From contig NZ_KI911558.1 in assembly GCF_000515235.1 (NCBI RefSeq), positions 2,557,352 to 2,621,351 on the forward strand: a stretch of DNA of 64,000 nucleotides. The letters run 5' to 3'. Under the pieces are notes generated by a model that did not search any database, was not told the DNA's origin, and saw only the letters and a list, made by a program, of their open reading frames with translations. This stretch comes from Synechococcus sp. CC9616 (GTDB lineage: Bacteria; Cyanobacteriota; Cyanobacteriia; PCC-6307; Cyanobiaceae). A program made the translations under genes and the position numbers. Shown here in pieces: positions 47,011 to 55,280 of the stretch; within the stretch, counting starts at the first letter, position 1, and the number at the start of each line of letters is the position of its first letter.

Positions 47011-48621
47011 TTAGCCTTCTTTAAGGATTTTGACAGCTTCATCTAGCATCTTTGAAACACCAACAGGCCAGATTGATGTGTAGCGATAAAGTTTTGCGAG
47101 TGAGTTGTTGTACGTAAATATTGACTTGGTATAAGACTCTGATGCTATCGAAACAGCATTAGCAGCTGCCGTGAATGCTGTAGCGTCGATCAGGTTTTGT
47201 TGGTACAGTATTTTACTGGTATCTCTTGCCCTCTTTGCGTTCGTAAGTGCTGCCTTTGAAGTGTTTAAGCTCATTTTGGCGGTTGTATATTCAGCGAAAG
47301 CCGTCGCTGTTTGAGTGGCAACCATATCTCTCGATGCCTGTGCTTTTGCGAGTGACTGTTTAGACGCATACTTGGCACTGCGTGACTTTGCATCATTAAC
47401 TGTTCCGTCAAAATTCCAACTAAAGATCAATCCAATGTTTGCACTGGGGCCCCAGCTCCAGGTCTTATTATTCTTTTTGGCATCCGATGCACCGTAGATG
47501 CCGTTCTGAGCATTGTAATCAAAGTAGCCATAGAGTGATAGTTTTGGGAGGTAAGAGTAACTGTATGATGTTGCCAGATAACTTTGAGATTTAGCTAGTG
47601 TTTGAGCACTCAGAATTTCTTCTCGATGAGCAAGGGCATGTTCAATTGTTGGCATCAATTCCATGTTCCAGCTACCAAGAGGTCGCATCTGAAAATCATC
47701 AGATGGTTTGATTAATGTTCCAATCGGAAGTCCCATGGCCCTTGCCATATTTGCTCCTTCTTGAATCAGTTTAACGTGCATGTCGATGAGTTGTTCTAGC
47801 TGAGCGTATAAAGTTGCTTTCGATTGTTGAACAGCATTTAGGTTGATCAACGTTGGTGCCGCACTATATTTTGCTTCCGCTTGGGAAAGTTGGTCAACGT
47901 TTTCACGATAATCAAGTTCTAATCCATTTAGAAACTTGATTTCACTGTAGAGGGCAAAATAACCTTCCTGAACTGCAAGGACCGTGTCTCGTACGGTCAT
48001 GTTAAATAGTAATTCTTCGGCTTTCGCCGCCTCTGTTGAGCTTTTGATGACAGCTCCTCGTGGCATATCAAAAAATGTCCAACGGCCATGCACTGCAGGG
48101 ACAAAAGTATCGATAATTGTGTATGAATTCGAGTTTGTTTTTTCTAAGTATGTTTTGCCATCTGTTGATTCAACTGTCGTATATGCACGTCCTTGTGTGG
48201 ATGTGTACCGTTGGCCGATCGTCGGCCAAGTTGGAACAATGTTGACGTCTCCATACGGGCCTGCGCCTGATGCAGTGGGCCACCATAAACGCTTATCACT
48301 GATGGCACTCCATTGTTTTGACTGAACCGAGCGATAAGCGGCCTGAATTGTGGGGTTATTGGCGATTGCATAGGCGATGGCTTCATCCAAGGTATAGGCT
48401 TGTGAGCGACCATCGAAGTCACGTCTGATCGCTGCAAGTTCCTCACTTGTTTCCTGAAATGTGTCATTTCCATAATCTAATGAATCAAATGAAGTTTGAT
48501 CTACAGGTCCAGACGAAGTTTGGGAGAATGAGTCTGTTGGAGTTGGGTTGGCAAAACTCTGGGGAATGGCGACTAGTCCTAAAAGCTGCGCAGTTGAAAT
48601 GAACGCAATTAAACGTTTCAT
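47011..48621 (-). CDS. TolC-family outer-membrane efflux protein
   Basis: This 536-residue protein has a signal peptide (hydrophobic core about 5-22, ending near SFANP). Two structural repeats of the TolC/OEP type follow: long heptad-rich helices (LDEAIAYAIANNPTIQAAYRS, cited by LDEAIAYAIANNP; SQAEAKYSAAP; AKAQASRDMVATQTATAF) around short barrel strands. It would form the outer-membrane channel of a type I or RND system. No membrane-fusion or inner-membrane partner is adjacent. The RTX multicopper oxidase two genes away is a plausible cargo, but this is inference. Confidence 0.85.
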   Translation of the reverse strand: MKRLIAFISTAQLLGLVAIPQSFANPTPTDSFSQTSSGPVDQTSFDSLDYGNDTFQETSEELAAIRRDFDGRSQAYTLDEAIAYAIANNPTIQAAYRSVQSKQWSAISDKRLWWPTASGAGPYGDVNIVPTWPTIGQRYTSTQGRAYTTVESTDGKTYLEKTNSNSYTIIDTFVPAVHGRWTFFDMPRGAVIKSSTEAAKAEELLFNMTVRDTVLAVQEGYFALYSEIKFLNGLELDYRENVDQLSQAEAKYSAAPTLINLNAVQQSKATLYAQLEQLIDMHVKLIQEGANMARAMGLPIGTLIKPSDDFQMRPLGSWNMELMPTIEHALAHREEILSAQTLAKSQSYLATSYSYSYLPKLSLYGYFDYNAQNGIYGASDAKKNNKTWSWGPSANIGLIFSWNFDGTVNDAKSRSAKYASKQSLAKAQASRDMVATQTATAFAEYTTAKMSLNTSKAALTNAKRARDTSKILYQQNLIDATAFTAAANAVSIASESYTKSIFTYNNSLAKLYRYTSIWPVGVSKMLDEAVKILKEG

Positions 48622-48716
48622 TGCAGTTGGGACCTCAATAATTTATAAAATCTAGAGAGTTTTAATTAAATCGCAGCACTTTTGTCATGAATCGCACTTA
48701 TTGTTGTGCCTGTCAA

Positions 48717-48746
48717 TTGCTCATGTTTTTAAACCCGAATTATCAT
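48717..48746 (+). promoter_or_regulatory. Candidate sigma-70-type promoter for the EthD-like gene
   Basis: TTGCTC (48717-48722) and TATCAT (48741-48746) are separated by 18 bases. Transcription from here would begin after the upstream ATG at 48745, which supports the ATG at 48769 as the translation start. It is a visual match only. Confidence 0.25.
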
Positions 48747-48768
48747 GGTCGTGTGTTACTTCACGACC

Positions 48769-49668
48769 ATGGCATTTGCAGACGCACGCGAAGAGGTGGT
48801 TTTCTACGTCCCCCTCTGGATCCGCAATGGTATTTCTATAGAGCAGTTTGATAATTATTGGCGTGATGTCCATGGTCCTGTGTGTGCACGTCTGCCAGGG
48901 CAGATGGAGTATTGGCAATATCATTTGTCTGCTTATGATGGAGGAATTTTTCCAGAAATAAAGAACATCAGAATCAACACCGATCCCGCTGATCAATTTC
49001 TAGGGATTGCGGAGTTAACCTTTTCGTCTGTTGAGGATCGGGCTACATGGTTTACGGCTTCAGCCATTTTGATGGATGATGAGCACAATATTTTCAGTAA
49101 AGCCATTGGCTACACAACATCTATGGGGAACACGCGAACTGTTTCCAGTCGATTATCTGAGCCTTATCCAAATGGGCCCTTGTCTGAAATGCGTTATCAC
49201 GTTCTCATTCGTAAGGAGGATGCTGTTTCTGTTGAGGATTTCAGAGATTATATGAAGGATGTCTTGATGCACGCAATTACAAAGCGTTCTGAAGTAGTTC
49301 AATTGCGATATCACTTGTTTGACGCAATTGATCTGTCTCGTCCTGATGCTCAAGGCGTCGAGCATGTTGAGAAAGACGGTAAGGAATATCATGCCGCTTT
49401 CGAGATTTCTTTTGCTAATGGTTTGGATCGTGAAAGCTTCTTTGCTTCCAGGGAATTCACTCAGGCTCTCACGGATGGTGCACTGATGATCGATATGATT
49501 AAGCCCTGCGCTGAGCGATTTGCTGCCACGTTTGTGCGCGACCATCAAATGACCCTCGCAGGTCAACGTGGATCTTCTGTTGCTCAGTTGGTCAACGATC
49601 TTGGAGCACTTAATCAAATCCGTGAGGATATCGGTTCCTTAATGCTGACGAATAAGCTTGAAAGTTAG
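48769..49668 (+). CDS. EthD-like dimeric alpha/beta-barrel protein
   Basis: This 299-residue protein has two ferredoxin-like halves. The first has WIRNGISIEQFDNYWRDVHGP, cited by YWRDVHGP (30-37), the EthD-type signature with a conserved His. The second (about 125-225) repeats the pattern with KEDAVSVEDFRDYMKDV. EthD-type proteins include decarboxylases, cyclases and haem-free oxygenases acting on aromatic compounds. I chose ATG 48769 (MAFADAREEV) over ATG 48745. It is divergent from the TolC gene and ends at a terminator. Confidence 0.7.
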   Translation: MAFADAREEVVFYVPLWIRNGISIEQFDNYWRDVHGPVCARLPGQMEYWQYHLSAYDGGIFPEIKNIRINTDPADQFLGIAELTFSSVEDRATWFTASAILMDDEHNIFSKAIGYTTSMGNTRTVSSRLSEPYPNGPLSEMRYHVLIRKEDAVSVEDFRDYMKDVLMHAITKRSEVVQLRYHLFDAIDLSRPDAQGVEHVEKDGKEYHAAFEISFANGLDRESFFASREFTQALTDGALMIDMIKPCAERFAATFVRDHQMTLAGQRGSSVAQLVNDLGALNQIREDIGSLMLTNKLES

Positions 49669-49699
49669 TTTTCATTTGATTGTTTTCAGTCTGGCTCTT

Positions 49700-49732
49700 G
49701 CTGCTGAGTGCTTTTGCACCAGCAGCTTCTTA
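49700..49732 (+). terminator. Terminator between convergent genes
   Basis: Stem GCTGCTG/CAGCAGC (49700-49706 with 49720-49726), extended by inner GTGC/GCAC, has a TTTT loop and is followed by a T-rich stretch. It ends the EthD-like transcript; the facing gene stops at 49730. Confidence 0.75.
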
Positions 49733-50527
49733 TTTGTTAAACCAGCTGGTAAAACCTGTTTGTGATGCATCGGGATAAACTCGCCATTCAACAATTTTTC
49801 CGTTTTCAAATCGGTAGATATCTGTACACGGAACCTGCACGAATTTTTCAGTCAATTTGTTGACGTAATTAGCATCCATTTCGATGATTACGGTATCATC
49901 GTCGGCCTTCCAAAGGCCGCGTTGATTGTGAGTCGTTAATTTTAGTATTTTGTAGATATACTGAAGCGTTCTTGATATTTTGTCTGGGCCGACGACCGGA
50001 TCATTCGCGCCTACTTTGTACACCACGTCTTCGTGAAAAAAGCTTTCAAACAGTTTCCAGTCTTCTTTTTTGAGCGCGGCATACATTTCGGAAACCTTTT
50101 TTTTGATGTCTTCGTGCCCTAGACTTATTTCTGTATTTTCTTGTTTGTGTGATGGTAGTGGCTCGTTGTAAACGGGGCTGATGTCCATAAAGATTCTGAG
50201 CTCTTTTACTTTGCCTTTTTCGTCAAACTCCAGTGCGTCGCAGCATGGCAGCGTGTGTTGTGCTCCATTGGCGCATGTATAGCTGATTTCCATCTGAAGG
50301 TATAGGCGCCCTCCCGATTCATGATGGTTGACGATGTTGTGCTCTACAGATGTTACGCGTTGCAGGAACTCTTCAGAGCCGTTGATTATTTCCTGGGGTG
50401 AATGTGCAGCTGAATTATTTGCGAATTTATAGAGGCATTCATCAGAAAAGTGTTCTGCAAAGCGTTCTATCTGCATCGTTTCCCCTGCTGCAAACAGTCG
50501 CTTGGCTTGCTCCAGGTTTTTGGACAT
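49730..50527 (-). CDS. Protein with two NTF2/SnoaL-like domains
   Basis: This 265-residue protein has two NTF2-like units. The first (about 1-125) has LFAAGETMQIERFAEHF and LEFDEKGKVKELRIFMD. The second (about 140-262) has MYAALKKEDWKLFESFFHEDVVYK and YRFENGKIVEWRVYPD. The closing-strand pattern 'F..GK+.E.R+' recurs in both, so an internal duplication is likely. This is a ketosteroid-isomerase-type fold; ligand or reaction are unknown. It has no operon partner. Confidence 0.75.
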   Translation of the reverse strand: MSKNLEQAKRLFAAGETMQIERFAEHFSDECLYKFANNSAAHSPQEIINGSEEFLQRVTSVEHNIVNHHESGGRLYLQMEISYTCANGAQHTLPCCDALEFDEKGKVKELRIFMDISPVYNEPLPSHKQENTEISLGHEDIKKKVSEMYAALKKEDWKLFESFFHEDVVYKVGANDPVVGPDKISRTLQYIYKILKLTTHNQRGLWKADDDTVIIEMDANYVNKLTEKFVQVPCTDIYRFENGKIVEWRVYPDASQTGFTSWFNK

Positions 50528-50621
50528 GAGGCTTTGAGTTTGCTTTCTTCTAAATGCTAGCCATGATGATGCAAAATCACATCATGAGATTATTATTGAA
50601 AAATCTCCGAATTATGCGCCG

Positions 50622-52316
50622 TTACTCTTGGCCGTTGTTGATCAAAAGATTGGCCTGATGGAGTGCTTCAAGGCGATTTGGTAGAAGGTTGCCCACGCCG
50701 AATTGTTTTAGTCTTTTTTCTACTTTTCCAGTTGCACCCGTAACATAGGCTTGGCGATCATTGGTTTTGGCTTCTTGTACCATTCTCTCGATTGCGAGTG
50801 TTGCTGTTACACCTAAATGTGGGACATTGCTGATGTCTAAAATCAACACTTTATAGTTTTCGACTAATCCCATTCTGTCTGAAATTCCCTTAGCTGCTCC
50901 GAAGCTGAGGGGGCCTCTTAGGCTAAACAGCATCACGCCGCCATGGCATTGATCGAACTGATCTTGTTCTTCCTCGTTGAGATCACTTGTATGCTGATTT
51001 GGTCTGTCGTGATCCAAGGGATTGTCGGCTTCGATGTTTTCAAGCTGAACTTGAGTGATGGAATCAACTGTGAGGAGGTTGGCAATGAACATGCCAATCA
51101 AAACGCCCCAAATCAAGTCCCAAAATACAGTCATTAACAACACGCTGTACATCAGGAATGCTGTTTTTCCAGATAATCGGTGAGCGCGAAACAGGAATCC
51201 CCAATCGATAATGTCGAGCCCTACTTTGATCAATATTCCAGCCAGTAATGCCGTCGGAATCTTGCTGGCTAGCGGTCCTGCGCCCAGCAGTACAACCAGT
51301 AGCGCGAGTGAATGGGTCATCCCTGAAATGGGTGTTTGCCCCCCTGAATTGATGTTGATAACAGTGCGCATCGTGGCTCCCGCGCCGGGCAGTCCTGTAA
51401 AAAATCCCGCTGCAGCATTGGCCAGTCCCTGGCCAATCAGTTCGCGGTTGGAGTTATGGCGGGTTTGTGTGATGTTGTCGGCTACGAGGGATGTGAGCAG
51501 GGAGTCGATGGCTCCAAGTAGGGCCAACACCACTCCGGCGCGAAGCAGTTCAGGAAGGTATTGGGTGAAGTTTGGAACTTGAATGCGTAGCCCTGCTTCG
51601 GGTATGTCCCCAATCCTGGTGATGGCTTCTAGACCCATCGATTGCAGACGTTCATCGTTGAACAGCACCAACGAAAGAGGGGTTACCAGCAACAACGCCA
51701 GCAGCGGTGATGGCACCCACTGTCTGATGCGAGCCGGAGTTAAAAAAACCACGGCCAAGGTCATCAAGCCCACAGCTATGGCGGCCGGGTTGGGTTGAAA
51801 CCCTGCGATCAAACCGTCCAGAGACGACAGCACTCCTCCTCGGGTACTGATGCCAAGAAATGGTCCGATCTGTAGGACGAGAATGATGAAGCCGATGCCA
51901 GACATGAATCCCGACACAACCGAATACGGCACAAGGGTGATGTAACGGCCCAGCCTCAAAACCCCAAGAAGCGCTTCAAACAGTCCACCCAAGACAACGG
52001 CTGCCATCACCAACGGCAGCAGTTCACCTGCATTCAGGTCTGTTGATACCCCAACGGCAGCCAGACTGGAGACGACCCCAGCAACGGTGACACTCATTGG
52101 GCCAGTAGGGCCGCTCACCTGGGCGGGGGTTCCTCCGAACAAAGCCGCCAGAAATCCGGCAACGATGGCGCCGTACAAGCCATAGATGGCTCCACCTGGT
52201 CCAAGGGCTGCGTTGCCGAATGCAAGGGCGAGCGGCAAGGCCACCACAGCTGCTGTGATGCCCCCCAGCAAGTCGCCACGAAGATTGCGTCTGTGAAGGC
52301 CGTGGATCAGCGGCAT
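50622..52316 (-). CDS. bicA: SulP-family sodium-dependent bicarbonate transporter, BicA type
   Basis: BicA takes up bicarbonate for the carbon-concentrating mechanism. The 564-residue product has the RGDLLGGITAAVVALPLALA start of SulP transporters (cited from RGDLLGG to LPLALA), GGTPAQVSGPTGPM near 75 and about 10-12 membrane spans to about 430. A C-terminal STAS domain (about 455-560) has VLILDISNVPHLGVTA. I use ATG 52316 (MPLIHGLHRR); longer in-frame starts overlap the upstream gene. Sulfate transport cannot be excluded from sequence alone. Confidence 0.85.
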   Translation of the reverse strand: MPLIHGLHRRNLRGDLLGGITAAVVALPLALAFGNAALGPGGAIYGLYGAIVAGFLAALFGGTPAQVSGPTGPMSVTVAGVVSSLAAVGVSTDLNAGELLPLVMAAVVLGGLFEALLGVLRLGRYITLVPYSVVSGFMSGIGFIILVLQIGPFLGISTRGGVLSSLDGLIAGFQPNPAAIAVGLMTLAVVFLTPARIRQWVPSPLLALLLVTPLSLVLFNDERLQSMGLEAITRIGDIPEAGLRIQVPNFTQYLPELLRAGVVLALLGAIDSLLTSLVADNITQTRHNSNRELIGQGLANAAAGFFTGLPGAGATMRTVININSGGQTPISGMTHSLALLVVLLGAGPLASKIPTALLAGILIKVGLDIIDWGFLFRAHRLSGKTAFLMYSVLLMTVFWDLIWGVLIGMFIANLLTVDSITQVQLENIEADNPLDHDRPNQHTSDLNEEEQDQFDQCHGGVMLFSLRGPLSFGAAKGISDRMGLVENYKVLILDISNVPHLGVTATLAIERMVQEAKTNDRQAYVTGATGKVEKRLKQFGVGNLLPNRLEALHQANLLINNGQE

Positions 52317-52317
52317 C

Positions 52318-52713
52318 TCAACGCATGCCGCTCCAACTGGCGAGGTCCGCCAAGGATTGGATTCCTTCCCGACGTGATCCATCCGGCATCACCCAGGTGG
52401 GGTAGGCACGAATGTTTGCCGTTGTGCATTCAGCAGCTTGTTTGGGCAGCTGCTTGGGCTTGCGGCATTCGACGTAGGGGACGTCGGCACCGGCCTGCTT
52501 CCCAAACAGATTCATTTGTCGGAAACATGCGGGGCAGGTCCAGGACCCGTAAAACCTCGCGCCGATGCTGCGTAAATGGTCCGCTAACGCAATCGCCTCG
52601 CTGTTCGACTCGCGCAGGGGCTCACCGATCGTTCCCTTCCAGCCAGCGGAAACGGACATTGCGCTGCCCAGGCTGAGGCCGATGAGCAGGACTGCTGGAC
52701 CGATCGGCTTCAT
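52318..52713 (-). CDS. Exported thioredoxin-like protein with CPAC motif
   Basis: This 131-residue protein has an N-terminal hydrophobic export signal (about 5-22). A small thioredoxin-like domain has SWTCPACFRQM (C60, C63), cis-Pro region RAYPTWVMPDG, and extra cysteines near 83 and 95. It resembles the thioredoxin-like part of cyanobacterial VKOR fusions, here as a separate protein. Its stop and the bicA start are 1 base apart, so the two are probably cotranscribed. Substrates are unknown. Confidence 0.8.
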   Translation of the reverse strand: MKPIGPAVLLIGLSLGSAMSVSAGWKGTIGEPLRESNSEAIALADHLRSIGARFYGSWTCPACFRQMNLFGKQAGADVPYVECRKPKQLPKQAAECTTANIRAYPTWVMPDGSRREGIQSLADLASWSGMR

Positions 52714-52844
52714 GCCGCCTCTTGCGTTATGGACCGAAACTAGGTGGGAGATTCACGTTCGGGCTTCCCTCCATGGCGAATCCACACGGGTGAGCAATGG
52801 ACTGGGACACTGCAAGACGAACGCCGAGTGGTTGAACGGAGGCC

Positions 52845-53789
52845 ATGGCCGGCAGCGGATACAAGGACTATTTCCAGGTTCTCGGCGTTGATCGCAGCGC
52901 CGATGCAGGAGCGATCAAGCGCGCTTTCCGAAAGCTGGCAAGGCAGTATCACCCCGATGTGAATCCTGGTGATCAGGCTGCCGAGGCCAAGTTCAAGGAA
53001 GTGAGTGAGGCTTATGAGGTGCTTTCCGATCCGGAGAAGCGCCGTAAATATGAACAGTTCGGCCAGTACTGGAATCAGGCCGGTGGCATGGGCGGTGGTG
53101 GTGTTCCCGGAATGGACGTTGACTTCGGGCGTTACGGCAATTTCGACGATTTCATCAATGATCTACTGGGGCGCTTCGGAGGCCCAGGCGCCGCTTCTGG
53201 CTTCCAGGGAGGGGGCTTCCCACGCGGTGCACAGGCGACTCGTGCGCCAGTGAATCTCGATGCAGAAGCCACGGTGAGTGTGAGTTTCTCCGAAGCCTTC
53301 CGCGGTACAGAACGCACCTTGTCTGTGAATGACGAACGGGTGCAGGTTCGAATTCCAGCGGGAGTTCGCAATGGTTCAAAACTTCGCCTCAAGGAGAAGG
53401 GGAACCTTCAGCCAGGGACCGGCCGTCGCGGCGACCTCTATCTCAATCTCAACGTTCAGGCCCATCCTGTGTGGCGACTCGATGGCGATCAGCTGCGGGC
53501 CGATCTACCGGTGAGTGTCGATGAGCTGGCGCTGGGTGGCACCGTCAGCGTGATGACGCCTGATGGTGAGGCCCAGGTGAATGTCCCTGCCGGAACAGCG
53601 CCTGGCCGCAGTCTCCGTCTGAAAGGGAAGGGCTGGCCTGGTCGTGGCGGGCGTGGTGACCTGCTGCTCACGCTCACTCTCGAATTCCCCAAGAGTTGGT
53701 CGGCAGCTGAACAGCAGCTACTGGACCAGCTGCGTCAGAGCCGTTCCCAGGACCCCCGTCAGGCGTGGATGCGGTCCGCCGCACTCTGA
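52845..53789 (+). CDS. dnaJ: DnaJ-class co-chaperone (CbpA-like)
   Basis: This 314-residue J-domain protein should stimulate a DnaK. The J domain occupies 6-72 with HPD at 36-38. A Gly-rich stretch follows (about 80-135), then two C-terminal substrate-binding domains (about 140-300). There is no zinc-finger cysteine repeat, so it is a type II/CbpA-like protein, not the classic DnaJ. It precedes hemB by 51 bases. Confidence 0.93.
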   Translation: MAGSGYKDYFQVLGVDRSADAGAIKRAFRKLARQYHPDVNPGDQAAEAKFKEVSEAYEVLSDPEKRRKYEQFGQYWNQAGGMGGGGVPGMDVDFGRYGNFDDFINDLLGRFGGPGAASGFQGGGFPRGAQATRAPVNLDAEATVSVSFSEAFRGTERTLSVNDERVQVRIPAGVRNGSKLRLKEKGNLQPGTGRRGDLYLNLNVQAHPVWRLDGDQLRADLPVSVDELALGGTVSVMTPDGEAQVNVPAGTAPGRSLRLKGKGWPGRGGRGDLLLTLTLEFPKSWSAAEQQLLDQLRQSRSQDPRQAWMRSAAL

Positions 53790-53840
53790 ATTGAGGCCCA
53801 TGGGGCCAGATCTACGATCGACGGCTGGTTCTCGGGACTG

Positions 53841-54842
53841 ATGGAACTCACTTACCGCCCCCGCCGCCTGCGCCGCACCCCTGCCCTAAGGGCCATGGTG
53901 CGCGAAACCAGTCTTTCGGCTGCCGACTTCATCTACCCCTTGTTTGTGCATGAGGGAGCTGAAGTGGAGCCCATTGGTGCCATGCCCGGCGCCAACCGTT
54001 GGAGTCTTGCGGCGCTCACCGGAGAGGTTCAGCGCGCCTGGGATCTGGGTGTGCGTTGCGTGGTGCTGTTCCCGAAGGTGGCAGAGGGCCTCAAGACGGA
54101 AGACGGTGCCGAATGCTTCAACGAAAACGGTTTGATTCCCCGTGCCATTCGGCAACTCAAGAGCCAGCTTCCGGAGATGGCGATCATGACGGATGTGGCT
54201 TTGGATCCTTACTCCTGCGATGGCCACGATGGAATCGTGAGTGAACAGGGGGTTGTTCTCAACGATGAAACGATCGATCAACTCTGCAAACAGGCCGTTG
54301 TTCAGGCCGGAGCAGGTGCCGACCTGATCGGGCCGAGCGACATGATGGACGGTCGGGTGGGTGCCTTACGGGAAGCCCTGGACGACGAGGGTTTCGAGCA
54401 TGTGGGGATTATCAGTTACACCGCCAAGTACTCCTCCGCTTATTACGGACCGTTCCGTGAGGCCTTGGATTCAGCCCCACGAGTTGCTGGCAGCAAGCCA
54501 ATCCCGAAGAACAAGGACACCTATCAGATGGATCCGGCCAATGCCCGTGAAGCCATCACCGAAGCCCAGCTCGATGAGCAGGAGGGCGCCGACATCATGA
54601 TGGTGAAGCCAGGTCTGGCGTATCTCGACATCATTCACCGACTGCGGCAGGAATCGGAGCTCCCAATCGCTGCCTACAACGTGAGTGGTGAGTACTCAAT
54701 GGTGAAGGCGGCTGCCGAGCGGGGCTGGATTGATGAGCGGGCTGTGGTTCTTGAAACCTTGCTGAGTTTCAAGCGCGCTGGTGCAGATCTGATCCTCACG
54801 TATCACGCCTGTGATGCAGCTACATGGCTGCGCGGCGGCTGA
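53841..54842 (+). CDS. hemB: Delta-aminolevulinic acid dehydratase (porphobilinogen synthase)
   Basis: HemB condenses two 5-aminolevulinate molecules into porphobilinogen for haem and chlorophyll. The 333-residue product has the metal-site block TDVALDPYSCDGHDG (about 115-129), the first lysine in ISYTAKYSSAYYGPF and the Schiff-base lysine in MMVKPGLAYLDII. Asp-rich metal-site residues resemble the magnesium-type enzymes of phototrophs. Confidence 0.97.
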   Translation: MELTYRPRRLRRTPALRAMVRETSLSAADFIYPLFVHEGAEVEPIGAMPGANRWSLAALTGEVQRAWDLGVRCVVLFPKVAEGLKTEDGAECFNENGLIPRAIRQLKSQLPEMAIMTDVALDPYSCDGHDGIVSEQGVVLNDETIDQLCKQAVVQAGAGADLIGPSDMMDGRVGALREALDDEGFEHVGIISYTAKYSSAYYGPFREALDSAPRVAGSKPIPKNKDTYQMDPANAREAITEAQLDEQEGADIMMVKPGLAYLDIIHRLRQESELPIAAYNVSGEYSMVKAAAERGWIDERAVVLETLLSFKRAGADLILTYHACDAATWLRGG

Positions 54843-54899
54843 GCGATTTCGCATCGCAGATCCCCAGAATGGAGACCGATTCGCATCTCCTCATGCTCG

Positions 54900-55280
54900 A
54901 TGGCAACGGTTGATCGTTTAGGCCACGTCGCCATTCGCGTCGAGGACGTTTCCCGCGCGGTGGAGTTCTACACCGGCCTGGGGATGCGCCTGGTCTGGGA
55001 AGCGGAGGATTGGTGTTACCTGGAAGCCGGTCCGGGCCGCGATGGACTCGCCCTGCTAGGGCCGGGATACAAAGCTGCCGGTCCACACTTCGCCTTCCAT
55101 TTCCGCGATCGCGACGAGGTGGATGTGGTGCACGCGCGCCTCAAGGCAGCAGGTGTGTTCGTGGGTGCCGTCCACGATCACCGCGACGGAACAGCCTCCT
55201 TCTATCTCAAGGATCCCGACGGCAATTGGTTGGAAATGCTTTATGAACCTCCCGGTGGCATCCCTTCCAACTGCAGCTGA
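54900..55280 (+). CDS. Small VOC/glyoxalase-family protein
   Basis: This 126-residue single VOC domain has the pattern HVAIRVEDVSRAVEFYTGLGM (cited by HVAIRVEDVSRAVEFY) and the closing KDPDGNWLEMLYEP. H9, H63 or nearby, and E115 or so suit metal ligands. The substrate is unknown; the length fits lactoylglutathione-lyase-like proteins. mutS2 begins inside its last 38 bases, so the two are translationally linked. Confidence 0.82.
   Translation: MATVDRLGHVAIRVEDVSRAVEFYTGLGMRLVWEAEDWCYLEAGPGRDGLALLGPGYKAAGPHFAFHFRDRDEVDVVHARLKAAGVFVGAVHDHRDGTASFYLKDPDGNWLEMLYEPPGGIPSNCS

Noticed and set aside
50622..52316. Sulfate permease as the name for the SulP gene
   Set aside because: The start RGDLLGGITAAV, length near 564 and the cyanobacterial setting favour BicA; sulfate remains a stated alternative.
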